The notes: generated by a model from the sequence alone, not told the origin. 64,000 bases of DNA from Novipirellula herctigrandis (GCA_007859835.1 SJPJ01000001.1:8468218-8532217); one strand, 5' to 3'; counted from the stretch's first letter, positions 9,701-19,031 are shown. Numbers and translations are program-made.

Positions 9701-10408
9701 CCACTTGGCGGAGCTTTCGCCATTAGTTACCGCTCTATCATCCCATCCGACGACGAAGCCAACAATCTTCTTGTACCAGTAGCGATCTCCGCGTCGCATG
9801 TCGCCTTTGGTGCCATTCGGATGGAACCGGTCTTCATGATCATGGGTCAATCAGCAGCGACGGCTGCTGTGCACGCAATTGACTCGAAAATCGCAGTCCA
9901 GGACATCGATTATCATTTGCTTCGCGCACAACTCATTGCCGACGGTCAACGTCTTGATATCCCATCAGATCTTCTTCCACGATCGGTTATTCTTTCATCC
10001 GATTTTGATGGCGTTACCATTGACGACACCCAAGCACAATTTGACGGAACCGCTCAATGGAGTGTCGGCAGTTGGCCGTTTGTCGACTACGGGTACCATC
10101 ACGACCTAAATACAGACAAGGGTGATTGGGCAGCAACTTACAACGCCTCGCTTGAAACCGGTCAATACGAAGTTCGGCTCTATTTCCCAGCAACACGCAA
10201 CCGTGCATCCAACGTTCCCGTCACGATTGTGCATGCCGACGGCACCACGCAAGTCATCGTCAACCAACGCGTCACCACCAGTACAGGTTATGTAACATTG
10301 GGCGCGTTCGAATTCAATTCGGATTTGGCCGCCAGTGTGATCATCAGCAACTTCGGCACCGACGGCTATGTCATCGCGGACGCAGTCCAGTTCTTACTTG
10401 TATGCTGA
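6797..10408 (+). CDS. Secreted FAD-dependent oxidoreductase with three internal repeats and golvesin-like C-terminus
   Basis: A 1203-residue multidomain protein. Residues about 70-82 (RFETLEARCLLSA) match the conserved N-terminal motif of many very large planctomycete surface or secreted proteins. Three tandem repeats of about 150 residues follow (about 83-235, 236-386, 387-535), each with NVWKAIP- or NTWKAIP-like, GIDTDLQL-like, FGNRDF and YLTFGNDHDV segments, probably beta-rich modules. A FAD_oxidored domain starts near 543, with GGTPAG at 549-554 and a downstream GGMTSSGLG. The last 140 residues resemble the golvesin/xanthan-lyase-associated C-terminal domain. The start is uncertain: TTG 6797 is the furthest upstream, no in-frame ATG precedes the motif, and TTG 6949 (MSFTKGPF) is an alternative. 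Substrate unknown. Confidence 0.8.
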   Translation: MLCYRAAHLCIDNRSSFPAIKLGLACLLVIRVASVLGTANQFANVQRKAPLSFTKGPFQVFLRTKCGRRSRFETLEARCLLSANPPVVFSDEFVLSYGGEPQDVHGEWLVSEDAKSLNLSGNVWKAIPLTYNITPDTVLEFDFQGNSQGDLHGVGVDTDLELDRTDHWFALYGTQANFGNRDFKNYSGEGTQRFVIPIGQYVQGFQHYLTFGNDHDVGDPTAESLFSNVRVYERGIPLGDYPVFPYGSAKQDVNGDYTIDDTSRSIHMIGNTWKAIPYNYIVTPETVIEFDFAAPTEGDLHGIGIDTDLQLSRTDHWFTLFGTQANFGNRDFNLYGGEGSQNIVVPIGEYYQGQMNYLTFGNDHDVTEPNAESVFSNIRVYERGLNFDHHDVLPYGIPNQDISGDYAIFDESRSIELSGNTWKAIPHDYVVTRDTVIEFDFDAPTEGELQGIGIDTDLQLSNTDLWFKLAGTQKIFGNRDFEHHGGNGSEHFVIPIGEYFEGPIAYLTFGNDHDVISPTAISRFSNLKVYELTDTHRQRQFGYDIVIYGGTPAGVVAAVQAARLGRSVVLVAPSGHVGGMTSSGLGAVDTGKRETIGGIAREFFQRVKTYYDDPASWVFEQFEDYEHYTAEDDVMWKLEPHIAAQVFDDMLDEHFVPTIFKECLERGSGVTIANGGIRSITMESGQTFSGHAFIDATYEGDLMASAGTSYTVGREGVEVYGESLAGAQVRAVPSSVQSTFPVDPFVTPGDSASGLLPGVHLSSVPTEGQGDHRIQAYNFRLTLTDNPENAVPVVKPANYDETLYELLFRYYEAGNTEIPISFHPLPNGKTDSNSFSVFSTDFVGRNNDYPEANYQQREQIVQAHLDYQQGLLWTLTHHPRIPQSIRDEMAKWGLAADEFSDNNYWPYQLYVREARRMTSDYVMTQFDIGRVRVASDSIGLGSYPADSHVTQRFVDQNGNVQSEGGFYMPLGGAFAISYRSIIPSDDEANNLLVPVAISASHVAFGAIRMEPVFMIMGQSAATAAVHAIDSKIAVQDIDYHLLRAQLIADGQRLDIPSDLLPRSVILSSDFDGVTIDDTQAQFDGTAQWSVGSWPFVDYGYHHDLNTDKGDWAATYNASLETGQYEVRLYFPATRNRASNVPVTIVHADGTTQVIVNQRVTTSTGYVTLGAFEFNSDLAASVIISNFGTDGYVIADAVQFLLVC

Positions 10409-10466
10409 GAACCCGCGACGGTGAAGCATTTCCAACGAGTGACGCGGCGGAACCAATCGAATGGGC

Positions 10467-11441
10467 TTAATAGACTCCGCGGATATGTTCGTGAACTTTT
10501 TCGTTGTAGAAACTAGCCATTTGCTGATGAATTTGGCTGCTCAGCTTCGGAAGATCCGAGACAACTGCGTTGCTCTTAACCTGAGACGGCCTTGACGCTC
10601 CGGTGATCATCGTGGTTACCGCATCGTGGTCCAAAATCCATCGCTGAGCAAACTGCGCCATCGTCAACCCCAGCGGTACCATCGGTTTGATCTGTGTTGC
10701 CAATTCAACAGCTAGCTCAAAGGGCAACCCGGCAAAGGTTTCACCAACATTAAATGCATCGCCGTCGCGGTTGTAATTGCGGTGGTCATCCGCGGCAAAT
10801 TGCGTATCAATCGTAAACTTACCGGACAGCACACCACTAGCAAGCGGCAAACGTACAATGATGCCGACGCCTTGCGCCGATGCTTTTTCAAACAAAGTGT
10901 GGATAGGTTTCTGGCGAAACAAATTGAAGATGATTTGCAGCGATGTCACATCAGCCTGCTTCAAAACCAACAATGCCGCTTCCATTGATTCAACGCTAGC
11001 GCCAAAATTCTTGATCAGTCCTTCTCGTTTGAAATTGCGAAGCCAATCAAATATCTCACCATTGGACATCACCTCCGTAGGTATGCAATGCAGTTGAAGC
11101 AGATCAAGCGACTCGACACCGAGACGATCTATCGATTCACAAATATGTTGCCTTATCAATGGAGCGGTGTAGGGCCCCGGATAGTTCTGGCGTCCTACCT
11201 TGGTCGCGATGAACAACTCTTCGCTGCGCCGACGAATAAACTGCCCGATCATTCGCTCGGAGCGACCCGCACCGTAAACGTCTGCGGTATCGAGAAAGCG
11301 AATACCACAGTCGATTGCCGATTCGAGAATTTCCAAGGCATCCTTGTCACTGACCGTTCCCCAATCGGCACCAAGTTGCCAACATCCGAGCCCAATTTCC
11401 GACACAGATCGCTCGCTATTGCCGAGAACTCGTGTCTTCAC
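10467..11441 (-). CDS. Aldo/keto reductase
   Basis: A 324-residue cytoplasmic NADPH-dependent aldo/keto reductase of the TIM-barrel family, which interconverts sugar or other aldehydes and alcohols. All four catalytic residues are visible: Asp51 and Tyr56 in FLDTADVYG, Lys81 in IATKVGR and His118 in LQLHCIP. GTG 11441 is preceded by AAAGGA about 7 bases upstream, which fixes the start. Length is typical and there is no export signal. The gene is convergent with the large FAD oxidoreductase (58 bases between stops). Its setting beside fucosidase and sulfatase genes makes a role in deoxy-sugar oxidation plausible, but this is inference. Confidence 0.9.
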   Translation of the reverse strand: MKTRVLGNSERSVSEIGLGCWQLGADWGTVSDKDALEILESAIDCGIRFLDTADVYGAGRSERMIGQFIRRRSEELFIATKVGRQNYPGPYTAPLIRQHICESIDRLGVESLDLLQLHCIPTEVMSNGEIFDWLRNFKREGLIKNFGASVESMEAALLVLKQADVTSLQIIFNLFRQKPIHTLFEKASAQGVGIIVRLPLASGVLSGKFTIDTQFAADDHRNYNRDGDAFNVGETFAGLPFELAVELATQIKPMVPLGLTMAQFAQRWILDHDAVTTMITGASRPSQVKSNAVVSDLPKLSSQIHQQMASFYNEKVHEHIRGVY

Positions 11442-11602
11442 AATTTATTCCTTTGGTGTGAGTCAACTCTTCGAATCCTATACGCCTTGGCGGAACTACA
11501 CGCGGTTAGCGAAAGGCCCACGATGATCCAAAAATGCTCGATCAAGTTTTAACCCAAAGGCGAAGCAAGCCGCAATAATGAGTAGGCAAGTTTTGACATA
11601 CG

Positions 11603-13120
11603 TCAATTTTTGGACTTTGAAACTTCGCGACTATCCGCAAAGTCATCGGGCTGATTCCACAAGCGATAGGGATCATCAAGACGTCGCTGTTCGGCTAGCA
11701 GCAACGCTTCCAACTCCGCTAGTTTCCCGGCGTACCGAGGGTCGTTTGCAAGATTGATTTGATTTGCGTTGGGTTTGTTTTTCGTCAGTGCAGCAACAGC
11801 CGAGTCGTGATGCTCTCGGAGCAGTTCATCTGGGTTTTCGGCAAGATTGAACAATTGGGTTTGGCGGACCGTGCCGTCGAGCACGTCATACTTGATTAGT
11901 TTCCAGTCTCCCTTTTTCACACAGCGCATCCCTGGCTTTGTACCGCCGCAGTACGCACCATAGAGCACCTCGCGAACTTGCTCCTGTTCACCTTCGAGAA
12001 CTGACTTGAAGCTAATACCCTCGGTGCATTCGGGAACATCGATCTCCGCAAGATCCAACAGTGTGCGAAGCGTATCAAGCAGATAAATATTCCCCTTCAC
12101 TCGGACTCCTGCCTTCACTGTTGGTCCTTTCACAATGTACGGCACTCGCCAAGTATGCTCGTACAAATTCTGTTTGCCCTGAAGGCCATGGCGACCGATA
12201 GCAATGCCGTGATCAGCGGTGTAGATAATGTAGGTATTGTCTAACTCGCCCATCGCCTCAAGCTTCTGCAGGACTTGGCCGATTTGGATATCAATATTCT
12301 CAGAGCAGGCGTATTCACGGCCCAGTTCATTTCGAATGGTCGCCTCATCACGATTTTTCCAGACGCCATTGACTCGTTCTTCGTCACGAAGACCGGGATG
12401 ACCATGATGGAACGGATGCGCGGGAAGGTAATTGGTTTGCAGTTCCGGAGCTGGACGTTCAGGACTGAGTCGTGGCAGCGAGTTCTTGTCTGTGTGGTTC
12501 GTTGCGCCATATTTTCGCAACAACTCGGGTTTGCCGTCGCGTGTGTCGTGCGGATGGGAAAAGCCGAAATAGATCAAGAACGGATCGGCATCGCTCGTCT
12601 TTTCTCGCTCGTTGAGGTAGTTTAGCACTTCGGTAGCGTGCCACGCACTCCCCGTCTCATCGGTGCCACCACGCCGAGTTGCGTCATGTCGCACGGTAAA
12701 CTTTTTGTTGGCGTCCTCATAGCTGTTTCCCTTTTTGCAGGTACGCATCGTGTCGTACCCCGCACGGTTGAAAACCGCTGCCATCGTAAAATCCGCCAAA
12801 TCGGCGGGGCAATGTTCCTTTTGCTTTGGTAAGTGCCAAACCGTGCGGCCACTCATGATCATGTGGCGTGAAGGCGTACAGACCGCACCAGACCAAGAGC
12901 CCATGTGATGCGCCCCATCAAACACCATGCCCTGTGCCGCCAAACGATCGATATTTGGCGTGTCCAGAGGCGATTTTGGATCATAAATTTTCAAATCAAA
13001 CGGCGACTGGTCGTCAGCCAAAATGAACAAAAAATTCGGCCGCTTTTCTTCTGCATGCAGCGAAGCACCCAATACGATCATCGAGGCAAAACAAATCCAC
13101 AGGTTCTTTATCACATTCAT
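11603..13120 (-). CDS. Type I (formylglycine) sulfatase, exported
   Basis: A 505-residue sulfatase that hydrolyses sulfate esters, most likely on a polysaccharide or oligosaccharide in the periplasm. Residues 1-23 are a signal peptide. Metal ligands Asp36-Asp37 (ADDQ) and the maturation motif CTPSR with Cys81 are intact, as is the downstream YTADHGIAIGRHG metal site. The frame is open further upstream, but ATG 13120 is preceded by GGAGAGA at the right distance and starts a clean signal peptide, so it is preferred. It lies 37 bases after the fucosidase on the same strand and is probably co-transcribed with it. No formylglycine-generating enzyme is in the window, so maturation must come from elsewhere. 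Confidence 0.9.
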   Translation of the reverse strand: MNVIKNLWICFASMIVLGASLHAEEKRPNFLFILADDQSPFDLKIYDPKSPLDTPNIDRLAAQGMVFDGAHHMGSWSGAVCTPSRHMIMSGRTVWHLPKQKEHCPADLADFTMAAVFNRAGYDTMRTCKKGNSYEDANKKFTVRHDATRRGGTDETGSAWHATEVLNYLNEREKTSDADPFLIYFGFSHPHDTRDGKPELLRKYGATNHTDKNSLPRLSPERPAPELQTNYLPAHPFHHGHPGLRDEERVNGVWKNRDEATIRNELGREYACSENIDIQIGQVLQKLEAMGELDNTYIIYTADHGIAIGRHGLQGKQNLYEHTWRVPYIVKGPTVKAGVRVKGNIYLLDTLRTLLDLAEIDVPECTEGISFKSVLEGEQEQVREVLYGAYCGGTKPGMRCVKKGDWKLIKYDVLDGTVRQTQLFNLAENPDELLREHHDSAVAALTKNKPNANQINLANDPRYAGKLAELEALLLAEQRRLDDPYRLWNQPDDFADSREVSKSKN

Positions 13121-13157
13121 TGATGTCTCTCCGGTATTTTCTAACTTGTTTACTTTA

Positions 13158-14783
13158 CTATTGTCCAAATTGAATATTGTCATTGTGAAGTTTGCCAGGA
13201 TCGATCGGACCGCTATGCAACTTCTCTAGCTCAGCGTCACGTCGGGCTTTTGCGTCAGGCGTTAGTCTTGCTTTGAACCCAGTGAGCTTAAAGGCGTGGG
13301 CGAAATCCGTGGCCAGATTCTTCGGAGCATGGATTGTCAATCGTCCCTCGGTTACTTCAAACTTCAACTCTTCGTCACGTCCAACCAGAACCACCTTGCC
13401 CGACTCCGATTCATCGATTTGAATGATGCTCGGTGCAACGATTCCGTTTACCGGTTCCCCCAAAGCAATCATGTAAAGCGTTTTGCCGTCTTTACTTTGC
13501 GTGTATCGAAGGTCGCTTCCGGAATATTCAAGGGACTTTCTTTGGTGGCTGCCCGCTCGTTCCATCTGAGTCGGCCCTTCGCCGTATTCCAGCCATGGCC
13601 GAGTCGCATAGATTGCTTCCCCATTTCGCTTTAGCCAATCACCAAATGCCAACAAACAATCCCGTTGATCCTGGGGAATAGTGCCGTCGGATTTTGGTGA
13701 TAGGTTCAGTAGCAAGTGGCCATTTTTGGATACCGAATCAATAAAGTCATGGACGACAACCTTTGCCGGTTTCACTGCCAAGGTATCGGTATAGCACCAA
13801 CTGCCAGTAGAGATAGTGTCGTCGTTCAACCAAGGGTATGGCGTCAACGCCGCAGTGCGTCCTTTCTCAAAGTCGAGGACGGCAACTTCCTGTGGGTACT
13901 GAAGCTTTTTGGTCGTAACCATGACGTCCTTGCCCCACTTGTCGGCCTGGTTGAAATAGTAGGCAAGGAAGTTGAGATGATAAGGCTCAAGAATGTCCGA
14001 CATCCTTCCGTCAAACCAGATCATGTCAGGTTCGTATTTGTCGATAGCCTCTCCCAGTTTGGCCTGGAAAAGCATATTGAAAAGATACTCGCTGATGTTC
14101 ATATAGAGGAACTGCAACACAGGATCATCGGATGCCGTTGGCCAACCTTCCACACGAGGTACCCAATTGCGTGAGCGTTCATGATGAAATGTCGTAACAA
14201 ATTTCAATCCGCGGTCCTTCACGGCCTTTGCTAACTCGCCGGTGATGTCCCGTTTCGGACCGGTATCTGCTGCGTTCCAGGGCGTCATTTCCGAATCCCA
14301 CATTGAATAGCCATCGTGATGTTCACACACGGGGCCCGCCCAACGCGCACCAGATTTTACAAACAGATCCGCCCACTCGGACGCATCAAAATGCTGAGCC
14401 TTAAACATCGGCACAAAATCGTGATACCCGAACTCATCCGGTTCGCCCCACGTTTCCCGATGGTGTTCATAGTAGCTCTGCTTTTCGGGACCCGTTTTGA
14501 TATGCATCTTTCGCATATACCATTCGTTCCCATGTGCCGGAACGGAATAAACGCCCCAGTGGAAATAGATGCCCACTTTTCCATCGAGAAACCACTCTGG
14601 CTGAGCTTCATGTTGTGTAACGCTTTGCCAATTTGGACGATAAGGCCCTTCGGTTGCACCCTGGTTCATCTTCGCGACCATCGCGTTGATGTTCGTTTTG
14701 CACTGTTCGATGCTCAATGGCTCTGAAGCCCGAACAGTCCCCAAAAAGAGAAACGCGGCAATCAGACTTAAAATTCTTTTCAT
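13158..14783 (-). CDS. GH29 alpha-L-fucosidase, exported
   Basis: A 541-residue family 29 glycoside hydrolase that removes terminal alpha-L-fucose by a retaining mechanism. Start at ATG 14783 gives a signal peptide (MKRILSLIAAFLFLGTVRAS); the frame extends upstream without a better start. Family features are the GIYFHWGVYSVP strand near residue 55, the CEHHDGYSMWDS segment, and MIWFDG with the likely nucleophile Asp258. A C-terminal beta-domain follows from about 420. It is the first gene of a likely two-gene operon with the sulfatase downstream, which fits joint desulfation and defucosylation of one substrate. Confidence 0.88.
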   Translation of the reverse strand: MKRILSLIAAFLFLGTVRASEPLSIEQCKTNINAMVAKMNQGATEGPYRPNWQSVTQHEAQPEWFLDGKVGIYFHWGVYSVPAHGNEWYMRKMHIKTGPEKQSYYEHHRETWGEPDEFGYHDFVPMFKAQHFDASEWADLFVKSGARWAGPVCEHHDGYSMWDSEMTPWNAADTGPKRDITGELAKAVKDRGLKFVTTFHHERSRNWVPRVEGWPTASDDPVLQFLYMNISEYLFNMLFQAKLGEAIDKYEPDMIWFDGRMSDILEPYHLNFLAYYFNQADKWGKDVMVTTKKLQYPQEVAVLDFEKGRTAALTPYPWLNDDTISTGSWCYTDTLAVKPAKVVVHDFIDSVSKNGHLLLNLSPKSDGTIPQDQRDCLLAFGDWLKRNGEAIYATRPWLEYGEGPTQMERAGSHQRKSLEYSGSDLRYTQSKDGKTLYMIALGEPVNGIVAPSIIQIDESESGKVVLVGRDEELKFEVTEGRLTIHAPKNLATDFAHAFKLTGFKARLTPDAKARRDAELEKLHSGPIDPGKLHNDNIQFGQ

Positions 14784-15140
14784 GGTTACTCTGCTCTCAT
14801 AGCTCTGGTCGTAGTAAATCGTTGGATCACTGTTCGTGAGACGACGGGCGGGCTTTTCCCAGTCATCCACGTCGGAACAAAGCCTTGGACTATTTCGGTA
14901 GGGAAGAAAGGGTAATCGATTTCGTAGGGCGGATAGGATCTAAGCATAACATCAAACGCTGCCCGCGCCGCCGCATGTTCCACTTTCGGCCATGCCTATC
15001 ACAGGCGATTCGCTGTATTGGTGACTCACGGCCTGCATATTGAGCGAAACTCAGCGCGAGATCAATCGAACCCCGTATTGCCCTGTTAATTCCAGTTGGT
15101 TTTATGCCGCACCTTTCCTCAATAAAAACCACGCCTTCGG
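14784..15140. other. Intergenic region between a sulfatase and a GH29 gene
   Basis: Both flanking genes are on the minus strand, so this stretch holds the promoter of the downstream fucosidase. I see no open frame with gene-like composition, no clear terminator and no repeat. Confidence 0.4.
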
Positions 15141-16634
15141 CTACTCCAATTTGGAACGTTTTTGCTGGTTCCCAGGCAATTGCTCTTGTTGGATATCCAC
15201 AGCCGCAATCTGTTTCCGCAACTGTCGTTCTAGCTTTGTGATAATTTGATTGTATTCGGCATTTGCGGCAACATTGTCGAGCTGGTTTGGGTCGATGCTA
15301 CGGTCAAACAGCTCAGCCGGATGGTCTTTCAGCTTCAGGTAGGTGTAACGTGCATCGCGAATACCGTAGTGCTCTGGACCACTCCAATAGTTGTAGAACT
15401 GTGACTTGCGCCAATCAACGGGCGCCGGTTCCCCTTTGAGCATTGGCACCATACTTTGCCCCTGCATGGCCCCCGGAATCTCAACGCCAGCCAAGTCAAG
15501 AAGTGTCGGCGCGATATCCACATTCATGCATAGTTCAGCATTCACAGTTCCTGGCTTGATCAGCGTTGGATATCGGATAAGAAACGGCATTCGCATCGAC
15601 GACTCAAGGATCAACCGCTTGTCATAGAAACCGTGCTGGCCTAGCCAGTATCCCTGATCCGAAGTGTAGATCACAACGGTGCCATCGGTCAGACCTTCCG
15701 CATCGAGATAGTCAAGCACGCGTTTGAGGTTGTCGTTGTTACCCGCAATACAACGGATGTATTTGTGAAGTTGGTGTTGGTAGGCGACACGGATCTTGTC
15801 CTTGTCATTGTGACGATCGTGCTCCCACATTTCGTCAGGAGCCTTGTCATTGACATGTCGATCATAATACGTCCCCCCCTTTCCCACGGCGTGCAGCATG
15901 TGGAACTTACTGTATTTCAGAAAGTCGCGTTTCAGGTTCGAGTCGCTGCTTTGAACGTCCTCATACAATGTCGGCGGTTCCGGGATTGTGACACCATCAA
16001 GCAAATCGTTGTATCGTTCTGCGTGACCATAATCGTGGTGCGGTGCCTTGAATTGTAGGCTCAACAAGAACGGTCGATCGCGATCTCGGTTTTCCAACCA
16101 ATCGATCGCAATGTCCGTATAAACATCGGTTGAATAACCCTTACGCTTCCATGTCCCCTCGGAACCATAAAATGTGGGATCGAAGTATTTCCCTTGACCT
16201 TTCACGGTCATGTGCTTGTCGTATCCCTGAGGCAAGTTCTTGAGATGCCACTTGCCAACCAGCCATGTTTGGTACCCTGATTTTTGCAACGCTACCGGAT
16301 ACTGTGGCGAAGATTCGTTGATACCGCCGTTGAGTCCGAGTACACCGTTTTTGTGGCTGAATTGACCGGTTAAGATCGAGGCACGACTTGGCGAGCAAAT
16401 CGAATTGTTACAAGCAAAACTGTCAAACCGCATTCCTTCTTTAGCAAGTCGATCGATCGCCGGAGTCTTGGCGAATTCTTTCAGGTACGTTCCGTACGCC
16501 GAGATCGCTTCAAACGCGTGATCGTCCACTAGGACTACCACCATATTCGGCTTTTCAGCAGAGTGGAGCACAGAGGCTAGCGTCAAAGTCAGAGCAAGTG
16601 TTAACAGAATTCTAGTAAAGGATTGCATGTTCAT
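15141..16634 (-). CDS. Type I sulfatase, GlcNAc-6-sulfatase-like, exported
   Basis: A 497-residue sulfatase with a signal peptide (Leu-rich, cut near residue 26). Asp37-Asp38 and CSPSR with Cys80 give an intact active site, and the metal-site region reads YTSDQGYWLGQHGFYDKR, a form common in N-acetylglucosamine-6-sulfatase-like members of family S1, often with a DUF4976-type C-terminus as seen here. Specificity cannot be fixed from sequence alone. ATG 16634 and ATG 16628 are both possible. A 13-bp palindrome GTCGCA-T-TGCGAC sits 27 bases upstream (16661-16673). Confidence 0.88.
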   Translation of the reverse strand: MNMQSFTRILLTLALTLTLASVLHSAEKPNMVVVLVDDHAFEAISAYGTYLKEFAKTPAIDRLAKEGMRFDSFACNNSICSPSRASILTGQFSHKNGVLGLNGGINESSPQYPVALQKSGYQTWLVGKWHLKNLPQGYDKHMTVKGQGKYFDPTFYGSEGTWKRKGYSTDVYTDIAIDWLENRDRDRPFLLSLQFKAPHHDYGHAERYNDLLDGVTIPEPPTLYEDVQSSDSNLKRDFLKYSKFHMLHAVGKGGTYYDRHVNDKAPDEMWEHDRHNDKDKIRVAYQHQLHKYIRCIAGNNDNLKRVLDYLDAEGLTDGTVVIYTSDQGYWLGQHGFYDKRLILESSMRMPFLIRYPTLIKPGTVNAELCMNVDIAPTLLDLAGVEIPGAMQGQSMVPMLKGEPAPVDWRKSQFYNYWSGPEHYGIRDARYTYLKLKDHPAELFDRSIDPNQLDNVAANAEYNQIITKLERQLRKQIAAVDIQQEQLPGNQQKRSKLE

Positions 16635-17015
16635 AAGTGTCTATGGCGTGGTGGCATCCAGTCGCATTGCGACAGAACAGTTCGCGTGACTACAAGATAA
16701 TTTAAAGCATTTCGAGGAACGACGCATCAAGCCCAGGAACCTCAGTGGATTCGAGTCCCGGCACCGCAGGTAGTATCTTGCTTAGGGGAATCGCGACCAA
16801 CTCAAACGCAGTTTATAAGGAGAGTGCGGAAAAGACTTGACTGGTTCATGGTCGGAGAGCAAACCGAACCATATTTATCGAAGACATTTAGGTCTTTACC
16901 GAGACTCGCTTTGACGCATCAAAATGCCGCGTCACCTGGATGGGCAACCCAGAATTCCTATCGTACGATACTGCACATGGGGCAAACTAAAATTTAGTCT
17001 AACAAAAGCACGAAA
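16635..17015. other. Divergent intergenic region, sulfatase / arsC-like
   Basis: This stretch holds promoters for two divergent genes. The only notable structure is the perfect palindrome GTCGCA-T-TGCGAC at 16661-16673, close to the sulfatase start and sharing GTCGCATTG with the 5' region of another sulfatase at 20681. No gene is evident. Confidence 0.4.
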
Positions 17016-17366
17016 ATGAAAGAGATCACGATCTGGCACAATCCCCGATGCAGTAAGTCGCGACAGACGCTCGAACTGCTCCAAGCAAAGGGACATGATC
17101 CACGTGTGGTTCGTTACCTGGATGATTCCCCCAGCGTCAGTGAAATTCGAAAGCTGCTGAAAATGCTTGGTTGTCAGCCTCGCGAGCTAATGCGTACGAA
17201 GGAAGCGCTTTACAAAGAACTGGATCTTGCGCAGGTCGAGGACGACAAAGCGTTGATTCAGGCGATGGTCGAGCATCCCAAGCTGATCGAGCGACCGATC
17301 GTGACGTGCGGTCAACGAGCAGCAATCGGTCGCCCACCCGAAAGCGTTTTGTCGGTGCTCGAATAG
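17016..17366 (+). CDS. arsC: ArsC-family protein (glutaredoxin-coupled arsenate reductase-like)
   Basis: A 116-residue thioredoxin-fold protein of the ArsC family. Cys12 in NPRCSKSR is the catalytic cysteine position of glutaredoxin-dependent arsenate reductases. The RPIV segment near residue 93 supplies a conserved arginine, and length is full. Such enzymes reduce arsenate to arsenite in the cytoplasm. There is no arsR, arsB or acr3 gene nearby, so a true arsenic role is not supported by context. It sits alone between polysaccharide-degradation genes on the opposite strand. ATG 17016 is the natural start. Confidence 0.85.
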   Translation: MKEITIWHNPRCSKSRQTLELLQAKGHDPRVVRYLDDSPSVSEIRKLLKMLGCQPRELMRTKEALYKELDLAQVEDDKALIQAMVEHPKLIERPIVTCGQRAAIGRPPESVLSVLE

Positions 17367-17408
17367 CCGCCTGTGCTCAATTACAGAGTTCGTTGGATGT
17401 CTACGGTT

Positions 17409-19031
17409 TTACTCTGCCGCGTTACATTCCGTGAATTTGAAGACGAACATATAGTTCAGTGGCAGGTCGTTGATTCCAAATTCGGATACATCCAATTCGA
17501 TATCCGATCCCGATTGTTCCCAAGGAATTGGTTTCTGGCTGCCAAGCAACGACACTTTGGTTGCATCCGATGCTCTTAGCCCCTTAATCGTGACACTGTT
17601 TCCGCTGGGCCATTTTGGCGACAACGCATAAAGCGTTTTGTCTTTGCGGGTGAAGTAAAATTCCTTGACTGATTGTCCTTCACGCGGCATGATCGACATC
17701 TCGAGAATTGGGTCCGGCTTGCCCTGATGAAACTCTTGCTTGCTGTACTTGATTCGCTCGCCGTCGGACCATTGAGCATCAGTCACCCAACGTCGGGTGC
17801 CGAAAATGGCCTCACCGTTCACGTCGAGCCACTCGCCCATTTGTGCGAGCCGGTCTTCCATAATCACAGGAATTCGTCCATCGGCAGTCGGTCCAATGTC
17901 GAGCAAGAAATTGCCTCCACGCGAGACAATGTCGACGAGCATGAAAACCAGTAACTTGCCCGAGTTGTAATCATCGTAGGTTTCAACGCGGTTGTATCCG
18001 AACGACTTGCCGATCCCACGATTCTCTTCCCACAACACATTAGGGTCGTCAAATCCCGATCCGTATTCGGTGGTCATATAGCCTCCGTGCTTTCCACGGA
18101 CTTGCCCCCAGCGGTCGTTGATCACAACTTCATTCTTATTCGGAGCATTGTTATAGAGCCACGACAAAAGCGGTCGTGTTCGCCATTTGTCGTCGTCCAT
18201 CCACCAGTCGCCATCCGAGAAAAGAAGCGCCGGTTGATAGTCTTTGACCAGTTGTTTGAATTGAGGATACATCACTTCATCGATGTATTTGTCGCGAGCA
18301 GGATCGTGATCCTTAAGTTCCGTGTTTCCATAAGGTTGCATCTTTTCGGGCCAGTACGGATTGAACCAATCCCAGATTGAGTAATACAGCCCCATTTTTA
18401 TATCCGCAGCACGCACCGACTTCGTCAGCTCGCCGACCAAATCTCGCTGTGGTCCGGACTCGACGCTGTTCCATGGCATTCCAAAACTGTCGGACGCTTC
18501 TTTGCTCGGCCACAAACAGTACCCGTCGTGATGCTTTGATGTTAGCACCACGTACTTTGCATGGCAGCGTTTGAAGACATCGGCCCATTGATCGGGATCA
18601 AACATCTCGCAAGTGAACTGTGGCCGGAAATCTTTGTACTCGAAGTCGTTGCCATAAACACGCTTATGGAATTCTTGGATCGCTTTGGAGCGGCCTACCG
18701 CCGCAGCCTGTTTGCGTGGAGTACCGTCTTTAGCGTGCCAGTACCACTCAGCATACGTTCCGCGCGGTGAGAAGGAGGGAACGGAATAAAGGCCCCAATG
18801 AATGAATATCCCGAACTTGGCATCAGGATACCAATCGGGCGTCTTGCGGGAATCAAGTGATTCCCATGTCGGTTCGTACTTGACCGGATCCTGCAAGACA
18901 GCATCATTCGCAGCGTTATTCGCAATGCTATTCGCAATGCTATTCGCAACGTCACTTTGCGCACTGACGCGTGATGGAAAAGCCACTGCGATCGGAAGGA
19001 AGCATAGCAATGCGAAGCTCAAACGATTCAT
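17409..19031 (-). CDS. GH29 alpha-L-fucosidase, exported
   Basis: A 540-residue family 29 fucosidase. A signal peptide ends near residue 24 and is followed by a low-complexity Ala/Asn/Ile linker encoded by a 12-bp tandem repeat near 18913-18950. The catalytic barrel begins with FGIFIHWGLYSVPSF. TSKHHDGYCLWPS and LLFSDGDWW follow, the latter containing the likely nucleophile Asp273, equivalent to the SDGEW of characterised fucosidases. The domain order is typical, with a short C-terminal beta-domain. It lies 136 bases downstream of a sulfatase on the same strand, so co-transcription is possible, and is convergent with arsC (42 bases). Confidence 0.9.
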   Translation of the reverse strand: MNRLSFALLCFLPIAVAFPSRVSAQSDVANSIANSIANNAANDAVLQDPVKYEPTWESLDSRKTPDWYPDAKFGIFIHWGLYSVPSFSPRGTYAEWYWHAKDGTPRKQAAAVGRSKAIQEFHKRVYGNDFEYKDFRPQFTCEMFDPDQWADVFKRCHAKYVVLTSKHHDGYCLWPSKEASDSFGMPWNSVESGPQRDLVGELTKSVRAADIKMGLYYSIWDWFNPYWPEKMQPYGNTELKDHDPARDKYIDEVMYPQFKQLVKDYQPALLFSDGDWWMDDDKWRTRPLLSWLYNNAPNKNEVVINDRWGQVRGKHGGYMTTEYGSGFDDPNVLWEENRGIGKSFGYNRVETYDDYNSGKLLVFMLVDIVSRGGNFLLDIGPTADGRIPVIMEDRLAQMGEWLDVNGEAIFGTRRWVTDAQWSDGERIKYSKQEFHQGKPDPILEMSIMPREGQSVKEFYFTRKDKTLYALSPKWPSGNSVTIKGLRASDATKVSLLGSQKPIPWEQSGSDIELDVSEFGINDLPLNYMFVFKFTECNAAE

